Assembly (NCBI GenBank): GCA_022844125.1
Contig: JALHMI010000013.1
Span: 62,001-126,000, forward strand
From: Pirellulales bacterium
GTDB lineage: Bacteria; Planctomycetota; Planctomycetia; Pirellulales; PALSA-1355
Direction: 5' to 3'
Length of the DNA: 64,000 nucleotides
Positions 55,244-64,000 of this stretch are shown here, one piece after another (within the stretch, counting starts at the first letter, position 1; the number at the start of each line of letters is the position of its first letter). The notes under the pieces were generated by a model. The model saw only the letters and a program-made list of their open reading frames with translations, was not told where the DNA came from and did no database searches. The position numbers and the translations under genes are program-made.

Positions 55244-55267
55244 GATCCGGGCGGCCGGCGGCGGGGG

Positions 55268-56008
55268 TCATCGCACCGAATTAACTTGCGGCGTGGTTAC
55301 GACTCGCGTGCCGCCAGGGGGCGTCTGCACCGGCTCTCCGACCGCGAATTGCGGCATGCTGAGCGAGACCACCCGCGAGGCGAGAGCCGGTTGGTTCGGA
55401 TTGAGCTGCAGCGAGCGCTGGTAGTTGGCGATCGCCTGCTGCGTTTCGCCGGCGTCTTCCCGAAGCTTGCCGAGCGCTGCGAGCGCCCTGGCATTGGTCG
55501 GTTCGACGGTCACGGCTTCGATCAACTGATGCTTAGCGGCGTCGCGGTTACCCGACTCTTCGTAAAGCCGGGCGAGTTCGATCTTCGGTTCGGCCAGGTG
55601 TGGGTTGCGGGCGGCCCAACCCTCCATCAGGCGATAGGCGTCCGCCGTGCGGCCGCGTTCGGTCAGCAAAACGGCCAACGCGCGATAGCAATCCGTGCGA
55701 TTCGGATCCTTATCGAGGCACTGATTGTAATAGTGTTCCGCCTGATCCAGGTCGGCAGGCTGGTTGTGCAACTTGCCGAGCTGTTGATAGGTGCGAGCGA
55801 GGTTGTAGTACGAATCAGGGTTGTTCGGATCGGACTGGATCGCCTGCAAGAACTTTTGCTGGGCACCCTGGTAGTAGGCCTGATCGAACATTCGCACGCC
55901 GTCGGAGTTTTGCGAGTTCGACGCGAGCGAACAGCCGCACGCGGCCACAAGCGCGACCAGGCACGCGAGGCGAAAGCGAGAGCGGCGGTTGCGGCTGGCG
56001 ACGTTCAC
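55268..56008 (-). CDS. TPR-repeat lipoprotein
   Basis: About 246 residues from the GTG at 56008; the frame continues to 56395 but that part looks non-coding. The leader RFRLACLVALVAACGC ends with a lipobox-like VAAC, so it should be anchored to a membrane. Four to five TPR-like units follow (~45-210), such as PDSYYNLARTYQQLGKL, TDCYRALAVLLTERGRTADAYRLME and ARALAALGKLREDAGETQQAIANYQRSLQLNPNQ. TPRs mediate protein contacts. The C-terminal tail is short and unstructured. Partner unknown. Confidence 0.78.
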   Translation of the reverse strand: MNVASRNRRSRFRLACLVALVAACGCSLASNSQNSDGVRMFDQAYYQGAQQKFLQAIQSDPNNPDSYYNLARTYQQLGKLHNQPADLDQAEHYYNQCLDKDPNRTDCYRALAVLLTERGRTADAYRLMEGWAARNPHLAEPKIELARLYEESGNRDAAKHQLIEAVTVEPTNARALAALGKLREDAGETQQAIANYQRSLQLNPNQPALASRVVSLSMPQFAVGEPVQTPPGGTRVVTTPQVNSVR

Positions 56009-56216
56009 AGGCAAAACCAATGGCCCGCGGTAGCTGGGATCCGGTCCGAGACCGGCCCCGATATGAATGGATGCGCGGCGGGACGATATCGCCGTGGGCG
56101 AGTGGCCGCAAGAGCAGTTTCGAGTCGCAGGCTGAAATGGCAGCGGCCACACGTCGAGACTGGGGGTCGACGCGTGGCCGCTGACTTTGGGGGATTTCGC
56201 GGTCGCGACCGAACTG

Positions 56217-56585
56217 CTAGCAGTCAGCAACGGAGAGCTTGGCGCTGGTCGTCGCAAATTCGCCGTGCTTCTTTTCGTAGCCGAGCGAAAGCAGCACCTC
56301 GAGGACCTCGCTGCAGGTCGGGAACATCCGACCGCTCGCCCGCTTGTACTGGTCCAGGGCGTGCATGAACTCGACCTCGGCGTCGGTGTAGTCACGTTCG
56401 CAAGTCGTCGGATCGATCTGTCGGCGGCGATTCACCTTTTCGCGGCGCTGTCCGGTGCGACGCTCGGCCACTACGGCCACGGCCTCTTTACGTCGCTCGT
56501 CATTGCGGCGATCGCGGCCTTTACGGTTGTCGATGGTGGCCACCGCGGTAGCGCCCCGCTTGGTCTTCGTCGTCGTCTTCGCCAA
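56217..56585 (-). CDS. Small basic conserved hypothetical protein
   Basis: 122 residues from a TTG at 56585, chosen because AGGAGGG stands seven bases upstream; the frame to 56864 is not protein-like. It is very basic in the first 60 residues ([32 protein letters not shown]) and then has a compact C-terminal part [37 protein letters not shown]. The layout suggests a nucleic-acid-associated protein. I have seen similar short proteins in planctomycetes but do not know a function. Confidence 0.7.
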   Translation of the reverse strand: MAKTTTKTKRGATAVATIDNRKGRDRRNDERRKEAVAVVAERRTGQRREKVNRRRQIDPTTCERDYTDAEVEFMHALDQYKRASGRMFPTCSEVLEVLLSLGYEKKHGEFATTSAKLSVADC

Positions 56586-56934
56586 GGTTAAACCCTCCTG
56601 ATTGAGTAGCCTGGTGAATCTTTGCCGGCTGGCTAAGAAAGGCAATCGACCAGAATCTGCGAAAGAGTTTACGACTGCTGAAAATGGACAGGCTGTATCA
56701 ATTGTACCGGTGAAGGAAGGGAGTGGGAGCGAAAGACCTGCAAATTCCGGCGCAGGGGGCCAAGGGCTCGGCTTGGCTCGGCCTCGGCCTGACCAGGGAA
56801 AACCTCGCCCTGAGACTGGCACTCGGGCCGGGGGCGAGATTATGAGATGCCCTGCAGTCCGCACCAGGGGACTGCCGTGGCGAAGAACGTTCTAGCTACC
56901 GCACGTCGCGAACGTCAGTTGGCGACCACGGCAA

Positions 56935-57678
56935 CTAAGAGTCACGCGTATTGCTGGCCCAGAAGGTGACCGGCAGTGTGTCGAGAATCAGGTCGAATGT
57001 CTCGGTGACCGATTCGGTGACGGGACGCAGTTCATCGCTCATGTGCGTGGGCCAGACGCCGACACCTTCAGGACCGTAGACGGGCTCCAACGGACGCACA
57101 CCTCGTGGGACGGCGACGCCCGGCATCCGCAGCACGACATTCGCCAGACTACGGCCGGTTCCCTTGGCGAGTTCCTCGTAAGGATCCGTCGATTTGTCGT
57201 TATCCGCGGCGGAAGCGAATACCGCCCCAACGAGCGGCACCTTCTTCCACTGCTCGAGATCAAACTTAATTTGCTCGATCTGCTTCACCTTTGCTTGAGC
57301 AACGGCGGGCTGCGAGATCGGCGGCGAGACAAATGCCACCTGCTCGCGCCGGCCATCTCGCGTCAGGAATACTGCCACGAGGACCGCGGCCGCAGTGCTG
57401 AAGAGTGCGGCCGCTGCTGCGGCGGGAAGAGCGGCTTTCGCGGGCAAAGCCAAACGGGGGCGCGCCAAATGTGATTCCAAAACCCGAGTCGACATATCGG
57501 CCGGGCACTCGGGCATTTTGAGCGAGCGAAAGCCCTCGAGCAGCACCCCGTAGGCCGAGGCCAGATCGCGGCAGCGCGGGCAGCAGGCGCTGTGCTCGCG
57601 AAGCTGGGCGTCCCATTCCGGACGCCGGCGCTCGTCGAGGATTTCGTCCAAGTGGCTTTCAAACTCGTCGCACTTCAT
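56935..57678 (-). CDS. Anti-sigma factor, zinc-finger type
   Basis: 247 residues. The N-terminal ZAS-type motif is HSACCPRC (His-x3-Cys-x2-Cys, residues ~29-36), a helix-turn region that grips the sigma factor. A single transmembrane helix follows at ~85-108 (AAAAAALFSTAAAVLVAVFL). The C-terminal ~135 residues are outside and of unknown function. It overlaps the sigma gene by 20 bases, so the pair is translated together. Release could follow a change at the envelope. Confidence 0.88.
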   Translation of the reverse strand: MKCDEFESHLDEILDERRRPEWDAQLREHSACCPRCRDLASAYGVLLEGFRSLKMPECPADMSTRVLESHLARPRLALPAKAALPAAAAAALFSTAAAVLVAVFLTRDGRREQVAFVSPPISQPAVAQAKVKQIEQIKFDLEQWKKVPLVGAVFASAADNDKSTDPYEELAKGTGRSLANVVLRMPGVAVPRGVRPLEPVYGPEGVGVWPTHMSDELRPVTESVTETFDLILDTLPVTFWASNTRDS

Positions 57679-58225
57679 TCTTGAACTCCTGAACGACCCC
57701 GCGTTGGGCCAACCGCGCGATCAACTCTCGGCGCGCGCGATGGACCCAGGTTTTAACGGTTCCCAGCGGGCAGTCTAAGGCCTCGCTGATTTCCTGATAA
57801 CTCAGTTCATGTTGATGAAACAGCAGGAAGGCCTGTCGATATTCCTCTCGCAAAGTTTCCAGCGCCAGCTCGACTTCCTCGGCCAGGTTCTTGGCGGCCG
57901 CGTGCTCATGCGCTTTATCGCTGACCTGCTCAACGAGCGAAGTGGCCGCTGGCTGCCGCTTACGCGTCGAGAGCAGCGTGCGGCAGCGATTTCCCGCGAT
58001 GGCCAGAAGCCACGGCAGAAACTCCCGCTCGCTGTCCCAGCGATGCAAGCTCTTGAGCGCTCGAACGAAACTCTCTTGCGTAACGTCTTCGGCATCCTGG
58101 CGGTGCCTGAGCATGCGGTAGCAAAGACCGAACACCTGACCGCGGTGAGTATCGACCAGTTGCAGCATTGCTGACTGGTCGCCGCGCAGGCACCGGTCCA
58201 CCAACTCACGCACGTCGTCGGACAA
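57659..58225 (-). CDS. ECF-type RNA polymerase sigma factor
   Basis: 188 residues. Region 2 is LVDTHRGQVFGLCYRMLRHRQDAEDVTQESFVRAL (~25-60), with WLLAIAGNRCRTLL (2.4-like). Region 4 is ELSYQEISEALDCPLGTVKTWVHRARREL (~135-165), a helix-turn-helix that reads -35 sites. No region 3, as in ECFs. It is paired with the overlapping anti-sigma gene. Such pairs often control envelope or stress genes and usually their own promoter; the target set cannot be read here. Confidence 0.95.
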   Translation of the reverse strand: MSDDVRELVDRCLRGDQSAMLQLVDTHRGQVFGLCYRMLRHRQDAEDVTQESFVRALKSLHRWDSEREFLPWLLAIAGNRCRTLLSTRKRQPAATSLVEQVSDKAHEHAAAKNLAEEVELALETLREEYRQAFLLFHQHELSYQEISEALDCPLGTVKTWVHRARRELIARLAQRGVVQEFKNEVRRV

Positions 58226-58399
58226 ACCAGATCCTCAGGCTTGCTAGCCGGCTACAGAGGGGAATACCACGAAAAAATGGCCCCGGTTTCACCGAAACCG
58301 GGTCGGATCAAGCACTTCGGCAGGGCCATTTTAGGCAGTGAGGCCAGCTTTTGCCAGAAAAAGCCGCGGGGAAAAGCGTGCGGCCGTCGCGGCGCAGCG

Positions 58400-58428
58400 G
58401 GTCCAGGGGAAAGTATTCCCCTGGCTTT
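58400..58428. repeat. CCAGGGGAA...TTCCCCTGG hairpin, copy 4
   Basis: A nine-base stem (58403-58411 with 58416-58424) between the sigma gene and the small gene at 58452. Same orientation and GGCTTT flank as the other three copies. Confidence 0.75.
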
Positions 58429-58451
58429 ATGGTGCGTTCCACCGCCCAATC

Positions 58452-58694
58452 TCAGCGGCGAATCTCTTCGCAGATATCCCGCAACTCGTGGACCGAGACG
58501 TCTTCCAGCCGCTGGCCTCGCCGCTCGAGGTGTTCGTTGATCTTGACGGCCGTTTCCTGCATGACCTCATGCGTTTCGGCCGAGCCGCCGCAGAGCAGGA
58601 AATTCTCGCCCCGGGTAATCCGCGTCTGGCCGTCTTCGGCATCTAGCCCCAGGCCCAGCAGGGCCCGCTTCTTCTTGGGTTTCGCGGCGCGCAT
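58452..58694 (-). CDS. Small conserved-looking hypothetical protein
   Basis: 80 residues. It starts MRAAKPKKKRALLGLGLDAEDGQTRITRGENFLLCGGSAETHEVMQETAVKINE and ends ELRDICEEIRR. The natural codon periodicity and near-neutral composition suggest a real gene. A leading Lys-rich tail is followed by a short beta-then-helix body. No family function known; no leader or membrane helix. Confidence 0.62.
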   Translation of the reverse strand: MRAAKPKKKRALLGLGLDAEDGQTRITRGENFLLCGGSAETHEVMQETAVKINEHLERRGQRLEDVSVHELRDICEEIRR

Positions 58695-59128
58695 CGTGAT
58701 CTGTATTTACCGGGGGCAAGCAGGGTTGTTCGAGCAGCCTTGGCAGCCAGTGAAAGTATAGGAAGCCGCCGATTTGAGGGTCAAGCGAAGGTACGAGCAA
58801 TCTCCAGCAACGGGCTGCTGTATCAGCTCTGATCGCGGGCAAGCGGACGCTGGCGCCGGCCAAGCCTCTTGGGGCGGCAGGCGACACTTAAGCCGGCTGG
58901 ACTCGACCTGCCGCGCGCGCCGGTCGGTGGAGTGCATTTCTCGGGATTTTCCCAGCGGCGGTGCGGTTCTGCCGATCGTCCGGTCCCATGCCCCGCCGGC
59001 GGGGAAAGGCGCGACCCGGAAGGTGGCAACCTAGGGTTCTACGTGAGACCGCCATACCGTCACCTGCATGGCGGGCGGATCTCACTGCAAACGTTTCCAA
59101 CTTCTCAATGGGCAGGAGATCTTTTTAT
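58695..59128. other. Intergenic region before the YTV gene
   Basis: About 430 bases. Several frames cross it in both directions without natural protein text. It should contain the promoters for the divergent genes at 58694 and 59129; no consensus is obvious. Confidence 0.4.
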
Positions 59129-60328
59129 ATGTTTCGCCATTTAATTCTGTGGATGATGGCACCCGCGTTCATTCTCGCGGCGGCCAACTCGGCCGAGGCT
59201 TGTCACCGCTGTAAGAAGTGCTGTTCGGCTCCCGCGCCGTGCAGCGCCTGTAACGACGCTTGTGAAGGCTGCACCGCTGCGGCCACGCAGGAAGTCGAAA
59301 AGACGGTCCTGGTTCCCACGATCTTCACCGAGACCCGCAAGATTGCCGTGACCAAGTATCGCGATGACGCGAGAACCCTCGCGTTCACGGTCATGAAGAA
59401 CGTTCCGGAAACCAAGACCCGGAACATTTCCAAGACCGAGATGGTGCCCGAGATTCGGACTCGCAAGATCGAAACCTTCACTTGCCGTCCGGTGCTCGAG
59501 AACAAGGAAGTCAGCTACACCGTGAACGTGCCGGAAACGATCACCAGGACGATTAACTACACGGTGCGCAAGCCGATCTACTCGCAGCGTGAAGTCGAGT
59601 ACACGGTGAACGTCCCCACGACGGAAATTCGCACCGGCCTGCGCGCCATCTGCCGGATGGTGCCGGTGGTGAAGACCCGCACGATCACCGAAGACCTCGG
59701 TCGCTGGGAGATTCAGTCGGTTGAGCAACAAGTGGCCGCGGCGCCGGAACCCAAGGCCGACGAAAAGCTGAACGCCAAACAGGACGCCAAGGTCGAGCAG
59801 AAACTGACCGCCGACAAGGAAGACTCCTCGGCCGACCCGTGCTGCAACCCCGATCCGTGCGCGATGGTCGAGCGCAAAGTCTGGGTGCCCAACGTCCAGA
59901 CGCGCGAGGTCGAGTACACGCGTAAGGAGCGAGTGGTAGAGAACGAAGAGTTCACCTACAACGTCACGGTTTATCGACCCGAAATTCGGACGCGGATGGT
60001 GACCGAGTGCACCTACGTGACCGAAGAACGGACTCGCGACATCCAGCAGACCCTCTGCCGTCCGGAGACCCGGACCAAGACGATCCAGGTGACGCGTTAC
60101 GTTCGCGAGCCGAAGACTCGCGAAGAACAGTACACCGTGATGATCCCGCAGACCAAGACGGCCACGGAAGAGTACACGGTGATGAAGCAGGTGCCGGAAA
60201 CGCGGACCAAGAATTACACCATCAAGGCGCCGTACACCGAAGTACAGGAAGTGCCGGTGAAGGTCTGCCGGATGGTGGCCAAGACCATTAAGGTGCAGGT
60301 GCCTGTCAGCACGCCGTGCTGCAACTAA
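59129..60328 (+). CDS. YTV-repeat exported protein
   Basis: 399 residues; the ATG at 59129 follows AGGAGA at nine bases. A signal peptide (MFRHLILWMMAPAFILAAANSAEA) precedes a Cys-rich segment (CHRCKKCC, CSACNDACEGC, residues ~25-48). The remainder is a string of short YTV repeats such as VSYTVNVPETITRTINYTVRKPIYSQ and EEQYTVMIPQTKTATEEYTVMKQVPETRTKNYTI, interrupted by a Lys/Glu-rich spacer (~205-250). YTV is a planctomycete domain found in very large surface proteins; here it is short. A structural role at the cell surface is likely. A hairpin terminator follows. Confidence 0.9.
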   Translation: MFRHLILWMMAPAFILAAANSAEACHRCKKCCSAPAPCSACNDACEGCTAAATQEVEKTVLVPTIFTETRKIAVTKYRDDARTLAFTVMKNVPETKTRNISKTEMVPEIRTRKIETFTCRPVLENKEVSYTVNVPETITRTINYTVRKPIYSQREVEYTVNVPTTEIRTGLRAICRMVPVVKTRTITEDLGRWEIQSVEQQVAAAPEPKADEKLNAKQDAKVEQKLTADKEDSSADPCCNPDPCAMVERKVWVPNVQTREVEYTRKERVVENEEFTYNVTVYRPEIRTRMVTECTYVTEERTRDIQQTLCRPETRTKTIQVTRYVREPKTREEQYTVMIPQTKTATEEYTVMKQVPETRTKNYTIKAPYTEVQEVPVKVCRMVAKTIKVQVPVSTPCCN

Positions 60329-60362
60329 GCGCCTGAGAGCTTTGGCTGCATGCGTTCGATTG

Positions 60363-60408
60363 CCGGCCGGCGCTACCCTCAGAGGTGGCGCCGGCCGGTT
60401 CATTTTTT
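60363..60408 (+). terminator. Rho-independent terminator after the YTV gene
   Basis: A 15-bp stem with one G-T pair (60363-60377 with 60384-60398), a six-base loop and a T-rich run ending in six T. Confidence 0.9.
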
Positions 60409-60441
60409 GGAGCGAGGCGTGCGGTAGATGACGAGGGGCCG

Positions 60442-60645
60442 CTAACTGCCCGTCACCGCGTCGCGCGTGAGCTGGCGGGCGATCTTGAAGGCGACCAGGA
60501 GCGAGTTTGCCCGAACTTCCATCTGGTCGTTCGAGAAATTGATGGCGCCAATGCTGGGGGGCAGACCGGCGATATTCATCGTCAACGGGAGGAGGTCCAG
60601 AAACTCTTTGTAGCGACGGCGTAGGGCGTCTTCATCGGCGGCCAT
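60442..60645 (-). CDS. Small helical hypothetical protein
   Basis: 67 residues from the ATG at 60645 (MAADEDALRRRYKEFLDLLPLTMNIAGLPPSIGAINFSNDQMEVRANSLLVAFKIARQLTRD). The frame going on to 60750 is unsupported. Balanced composition argues for a gene, but there is no recognised domain. It follows the FHA gene on the same strand, with a gap of about 130 bases. Confidence 0.6.
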   Translation of the reverse strand: MAADEDALRRRYKEFLDLLPLTMNIAGLPPSIGAINFSNDQMEVRANSLLVAFKIARQLTRDAVTGS

Positions 60646-60777
60646 GACAGGTGCTCTCCAAGGGCGTGCTGCGGGAATCAGCCGCGCGATCCGGCAGTTG
60701 CGGACCGCGAGGCAGACTCCACAGATAACCGCCCGCCGCCCAGCGAGCAAGCCTTCCGCGCCGGGTTGCGATCTTGC

Positions 60778-61404
60778 CTACCGCCGCTTGCGCATCTGGC
60801 TGAGGATATTGGCCGCGGCGTCCTTGCTGTCCTTGGTGGCAGCCTTGGCGGCAAAGGGACTGACGGCCGGCTTGGCTTTCTTGTCCTCATCCCCCTTGGG
60901 CAACTCGTCGAGCGTCTGGGTGTTGGCCAGATTGATCGAATCGGTATCGGTGAACACCGCCTCGCGGGTGTCGCGTTTCGAGGTTTCCTCGGTCGGTTCG
61001 CCCTCGAGCCAGCTCGTGACGTCGAAGGGATCCTTGGCAGCGTCGGAGGCCGTCCGTTCGACGGCTTGCTTCACATCTGCCACGGGGGGGCGTTTGGGAG
61101 CGCCGATGTTGTGGGCCACGTGCACTTCGAACCGCAAGGCGCCGACCGTAAGGCGGTCTCCGTTCTTGATCTCGCGTTCGCCAATCACGCGTTCTTCATT
61201 GACGTAGGTGCCGTTCTTGCTGCCGAAATCGCGGACGGCGATATAGCCCTCCTCGACCATCAGGGCGCAGTGATGCCGACTGATCAGCTCACTTCCCGGG
61301 CGCAAATGGCAATCTTCTGCGCGACCGATCAGGAACTTGGGCGCTTTGACGGCGATCTGCTGACCGGCATGCTTCCCTTCGAGTACTTTAAGTTTCAAGT
61401 CCAT
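60778..61404 (-). CDS. FHA-domain protein
   Basis: 208 residues. An N-terminal FHA domain (residues ~1-95) has the order FLIGRAEDCHL, ELISRHHCAL, DFGSKNGTYVN and GDRLTVGALRFEV; G25, R26, S43, H45 and N62-like positions that grip phosphothreonine are present. The C-terminal ~110 residues are charged and low complexity, with many Lys/Asp/Thr that could serve as kinase or scaffold segments. Ser/Thr kinases are plentiful in planctomycetes, but none lies nearby. It has no leader and acts in the cytoplasm. Confidence 0.9.
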   Translation of the reverse strand: MDLKLKVLEGKHAGQQIAVKAPKFLIGRAEDCHLRPGSELISRHHCALMVEEGYIAVRDFGSKNGTYVNEERVIGEREIKNGDRLTVGALRFEVHVAHNIGAPKRPPVADVKQAVERTASDAAKDPFDVTSWLEGEPTEETSKRDTREAVFTDTDSINLANTQTLDELPKGDEDKKAKPAVSPFAAKAATKDSKDAAANILSQMRKRR

Positions 61405-61744
61405 TGCTCGACCCGCCTAGGCGAAGCGATATCAGCTAGGGACGCGGGCGTGCCTGTAGGCCACGTGGCCTACCTAACCAGGGAACGCCAGCAGGGACAG
61501 TGGATGAAGAATGGATAACTTCAACCGGTCGCTTCTCTGTACCGCTAAGAATGCGGATTCAACCGGTTATCGCCCAATGCATTATGTCAAGTCATCGGAC
61601 GTGGGGCAATCTGATTCCAGCAAAACTGCCGAATCCGAGGTTTGCGCGGTAAAACGCCAGCAGCGTTAAAGTTTGTCCGGATTTCCCCGGCAATTAGCGC
61701 CTTCGCCGGTGCACCGCCTTTAGCGGCGATCACTCGCTGACCAG
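61405..61744. other. Intergenic region upstream of the FHA gene
   Basis: About 340 bases between the lplA-like and FHA genes on the same strand. It holds TTCAACCGGT twice in direct orientation (61520-61529 and 61558-61567, 38 bases apart), possibly a protein-binding pair. No gene found. Confidence 0.4.
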
Positions 61745-62486
61745 CTACCGCTTCGTGGTCCAATTGCCGGCCGTGTATTTTTCGAGGGCCAGCGTTCGCG
61801 TGGCGTCCAGCTCCAATTCGCTCAGTTCGCCGGCAACCAGCCTGAGCCGCAAGCGATCAGCGATCGCCTGCGACCACCGCTCGGGAATTGGCTCGTGAAA
61901 TAGCTTCTTGCCGGCGACTTCCCACAGGCCGGACACTTCCGGAGCGTGCGGACTGCGCGCGAGGATGAGCGAACCGTGCTGCAGGATAGCGCCCCGGCGG
62001 CGGCGCTGGGCGCTGCCGCACACCTTGATGCCGTCGCACAGCACGTCGCCTTCCGTCCGCCGCAGAAAGCACAAGAACGGCTGCTGCTCGGCCGGCCGCG
62101 CATCCGACTCATCGCGTACTTCGAGCTGCACGTCCCACTCTTCGAGTGTCGCGCATAACGCCTCGTGCACGGCGTGGTAAAGGTCCGTCGAGTCGGCCGC
62201 CAGCGGATGGGCCACCGGCAGCGAAAGGCTGTAAGTCCACTCGCGGTCGTGCATGATGGCGCCGCCGCCGGTCTGCCGGCGCACAACGTCGCAGTCGCGG
62301 CTGGCGATATGCATCCGCCGCTCAGCGTAATTCTGGAAGTACCCCAGCGAAAGCGTCGGTTCGCTCCACTGATAGAAACGCAAAGTGGCCTGGCCCTGTT
62401 CGGCGGCGCTTTCGAGCAGCACCTCGTCGATGGCCATCTGCCAGGCGCCGCCCGCGGGGCCCTCGAGCATCCAACGGCAGTTGATG

Positions 62487-62494
<8 letters not shown>
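61745..62494 (-). CDS. Lipoate-protein ligase family protein
   Basis: 249 residues. LplA/LipB-fold motifs: VVRRQTGGGAIMHDREWTYSL (~75), GIKVCGSAQRRRRGAILQHGSLIL (~155), the Lys being the conserved one that holds the lipoyl-adenylate. It attaches lipoate or octanoate to E2 or GcvH subunits; transferase or ligase type is not decided by these motifs. Its start overlaps the end of trpD by eight bases. Confidence 0.88.
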
Positions 62495-63512
<1,018 letters not shown>

Positions 63513-63761
63513 GTCGCCGTTCCTCAATCGAGTCGCTGAGCTTGGGCATACGTTCCCTCGCCCCACTCAAACGATTCTAGCTTCCGGCCTGCAAGCGGAA
63601 CACCGGCGCATGCCATCAGCACTCTCGGGCTGGCGCGCTGCAGGTGGTATAGTCTTGTTTGAAGCGGCAGCGGACCCTACAATCCCCGCGCCCGCCGGGC
63701 GTTTCGCTCCCGGCCGGCTAGCCGCAACCGGTCATACCGAGCGACCTTTTCTGAGACGGTC

Positions 63762-64000
63762 ATGCTGACGAAAAAGATTCTGCTGGACGTGGACCCGGGC
63801 ATCGACGATGCCGTAGCGCTGTGCATGGCGCTGTTCGACCCGCAACTTGAGGTGGTGGCCGTTACGGCCGTGGGGGGCAACGTTCAGCCCGAGCAGGCCA
63901 CGCGTAACGTGCAATCGCTTGTCGAGCAGCTCGACCCGCCGCGCTGGCCGCGGATTGGCGTGGCTTCGTCGCCGGACCTGGGGCTCCCCTCGCGGAATGT
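63762..64000 (+). CDS. Nucleoside hydrolase, 5' part only
   Basis: Starts at the ATG at 63762 and runs off the window end after about 79 codons. The opening MLTKKILLDVDPGIDDAVALCMALFD contains the calcium-binding DxDxGxDD motif of the IUNH family, followed by EVVAVTAVGGNVQPEQATRN. The family cleaves ribonucleosides to base and ribose. Divergent from trpD. Confidence 0.85.
   Translation, partial: MLTKKILLDVDPGIDDAVALCMALFDPQLEVVAVTAVGGNVQPEQATRNVQSLVEQLDPPRWPRIGVASSPDLGLPSRN

Overview
The window is chromosomal DNA from a planctomycete, most likely of the order Pirellulales. The evidence is protein content typical of that group: PSD1/DUF1549-DUF1553 and DUF1501 proteins side by side, a YTV-repeat protein, four PEP-CTERM anchored proteins, an LEPxxL-type N-terminus on a secreted protease, a planctomycete-type di-haem cytochrome and small planctomycete-only hypothetical proteins. 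No rRNA, tRNA, CRISPR array, prophage or recognisable transposase was found. Most of the window reads as ordinary core and secretome genes, but the spaces between genes are full of small palindromic repeats.

Layout. 1-11.1 kb: exported proteins (a tectonin-repeat protein cut by the window edge, PEP-CTERM proteins, a CHRD-domain protein, a metalloprotease, a secreted HAD phosphatase, a sialidase-like protein). 11.2-17.6 kb: a membrane protein, an HD-GYP-like/PAS/GGDEF signalling protein, superoxide dismutase and a low-complexity lipoprotein. 17.6-24.1 kb: a di-haem oxidoreductase, then the DUF1501 and PSD1 genes, split by a 627-bp element with perfect 36-bp inverted ends that carries a frameshifted GxxExxY (PD-(D/E)XK-like) gene. 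24.2-28.6 kb: hpnC-hpnD-hpnE (squalene synthesis), with ispH (isoprenoid precursor supply) facing away from it. 29.5-41.6 kb: nine co-oriented genes: an acyl-activating enzyme, an aldehyde dehydrogenase, an iron alcohol dehydrogenase, a PQQ-type propeller, a HemW-like radical SAM protein, PPi-type phosphofructokinase, a HAD hydrolase, 6-phosphogluconate dehydrogenase and an SDR. 41.9-48.6 kb: recA, an HtrA-like protease, a frameshifted small gene, alaS and tpx. 48.8-64 kb: STAS, BON, GNAT, serA with a class V aminotransferase, a DHOD-like protein, a TPR lipoprotein, an ECF sigma/anti-sigma pair, the YTV protein, an FHA protein, a lipoate-protein ligase, trpD and the start of a nucleoside hydrolase.

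The strongest candidate for something undescribed is the repeat system. Two kinds of composite element are present. The first is a family ending in an ACCACAGATGAACAC-type repeat; one member carries the GxxExxY gene, and two empty members sit inside a second pair of inverted repeats based on CCGCAGAGGAC. The second is a 153-bp element with a hairpin at each end (two copies of identical length and a hybrid third). Two simpler hairpin families accompany them. Nearly every gap in the 29.5-41.6 kb block holds one of these repeats. That block itself, joining acid-to-alcohol reduction to a radical SAM enzyme and sugar-phosphate enzymes, is the second item worth following up.
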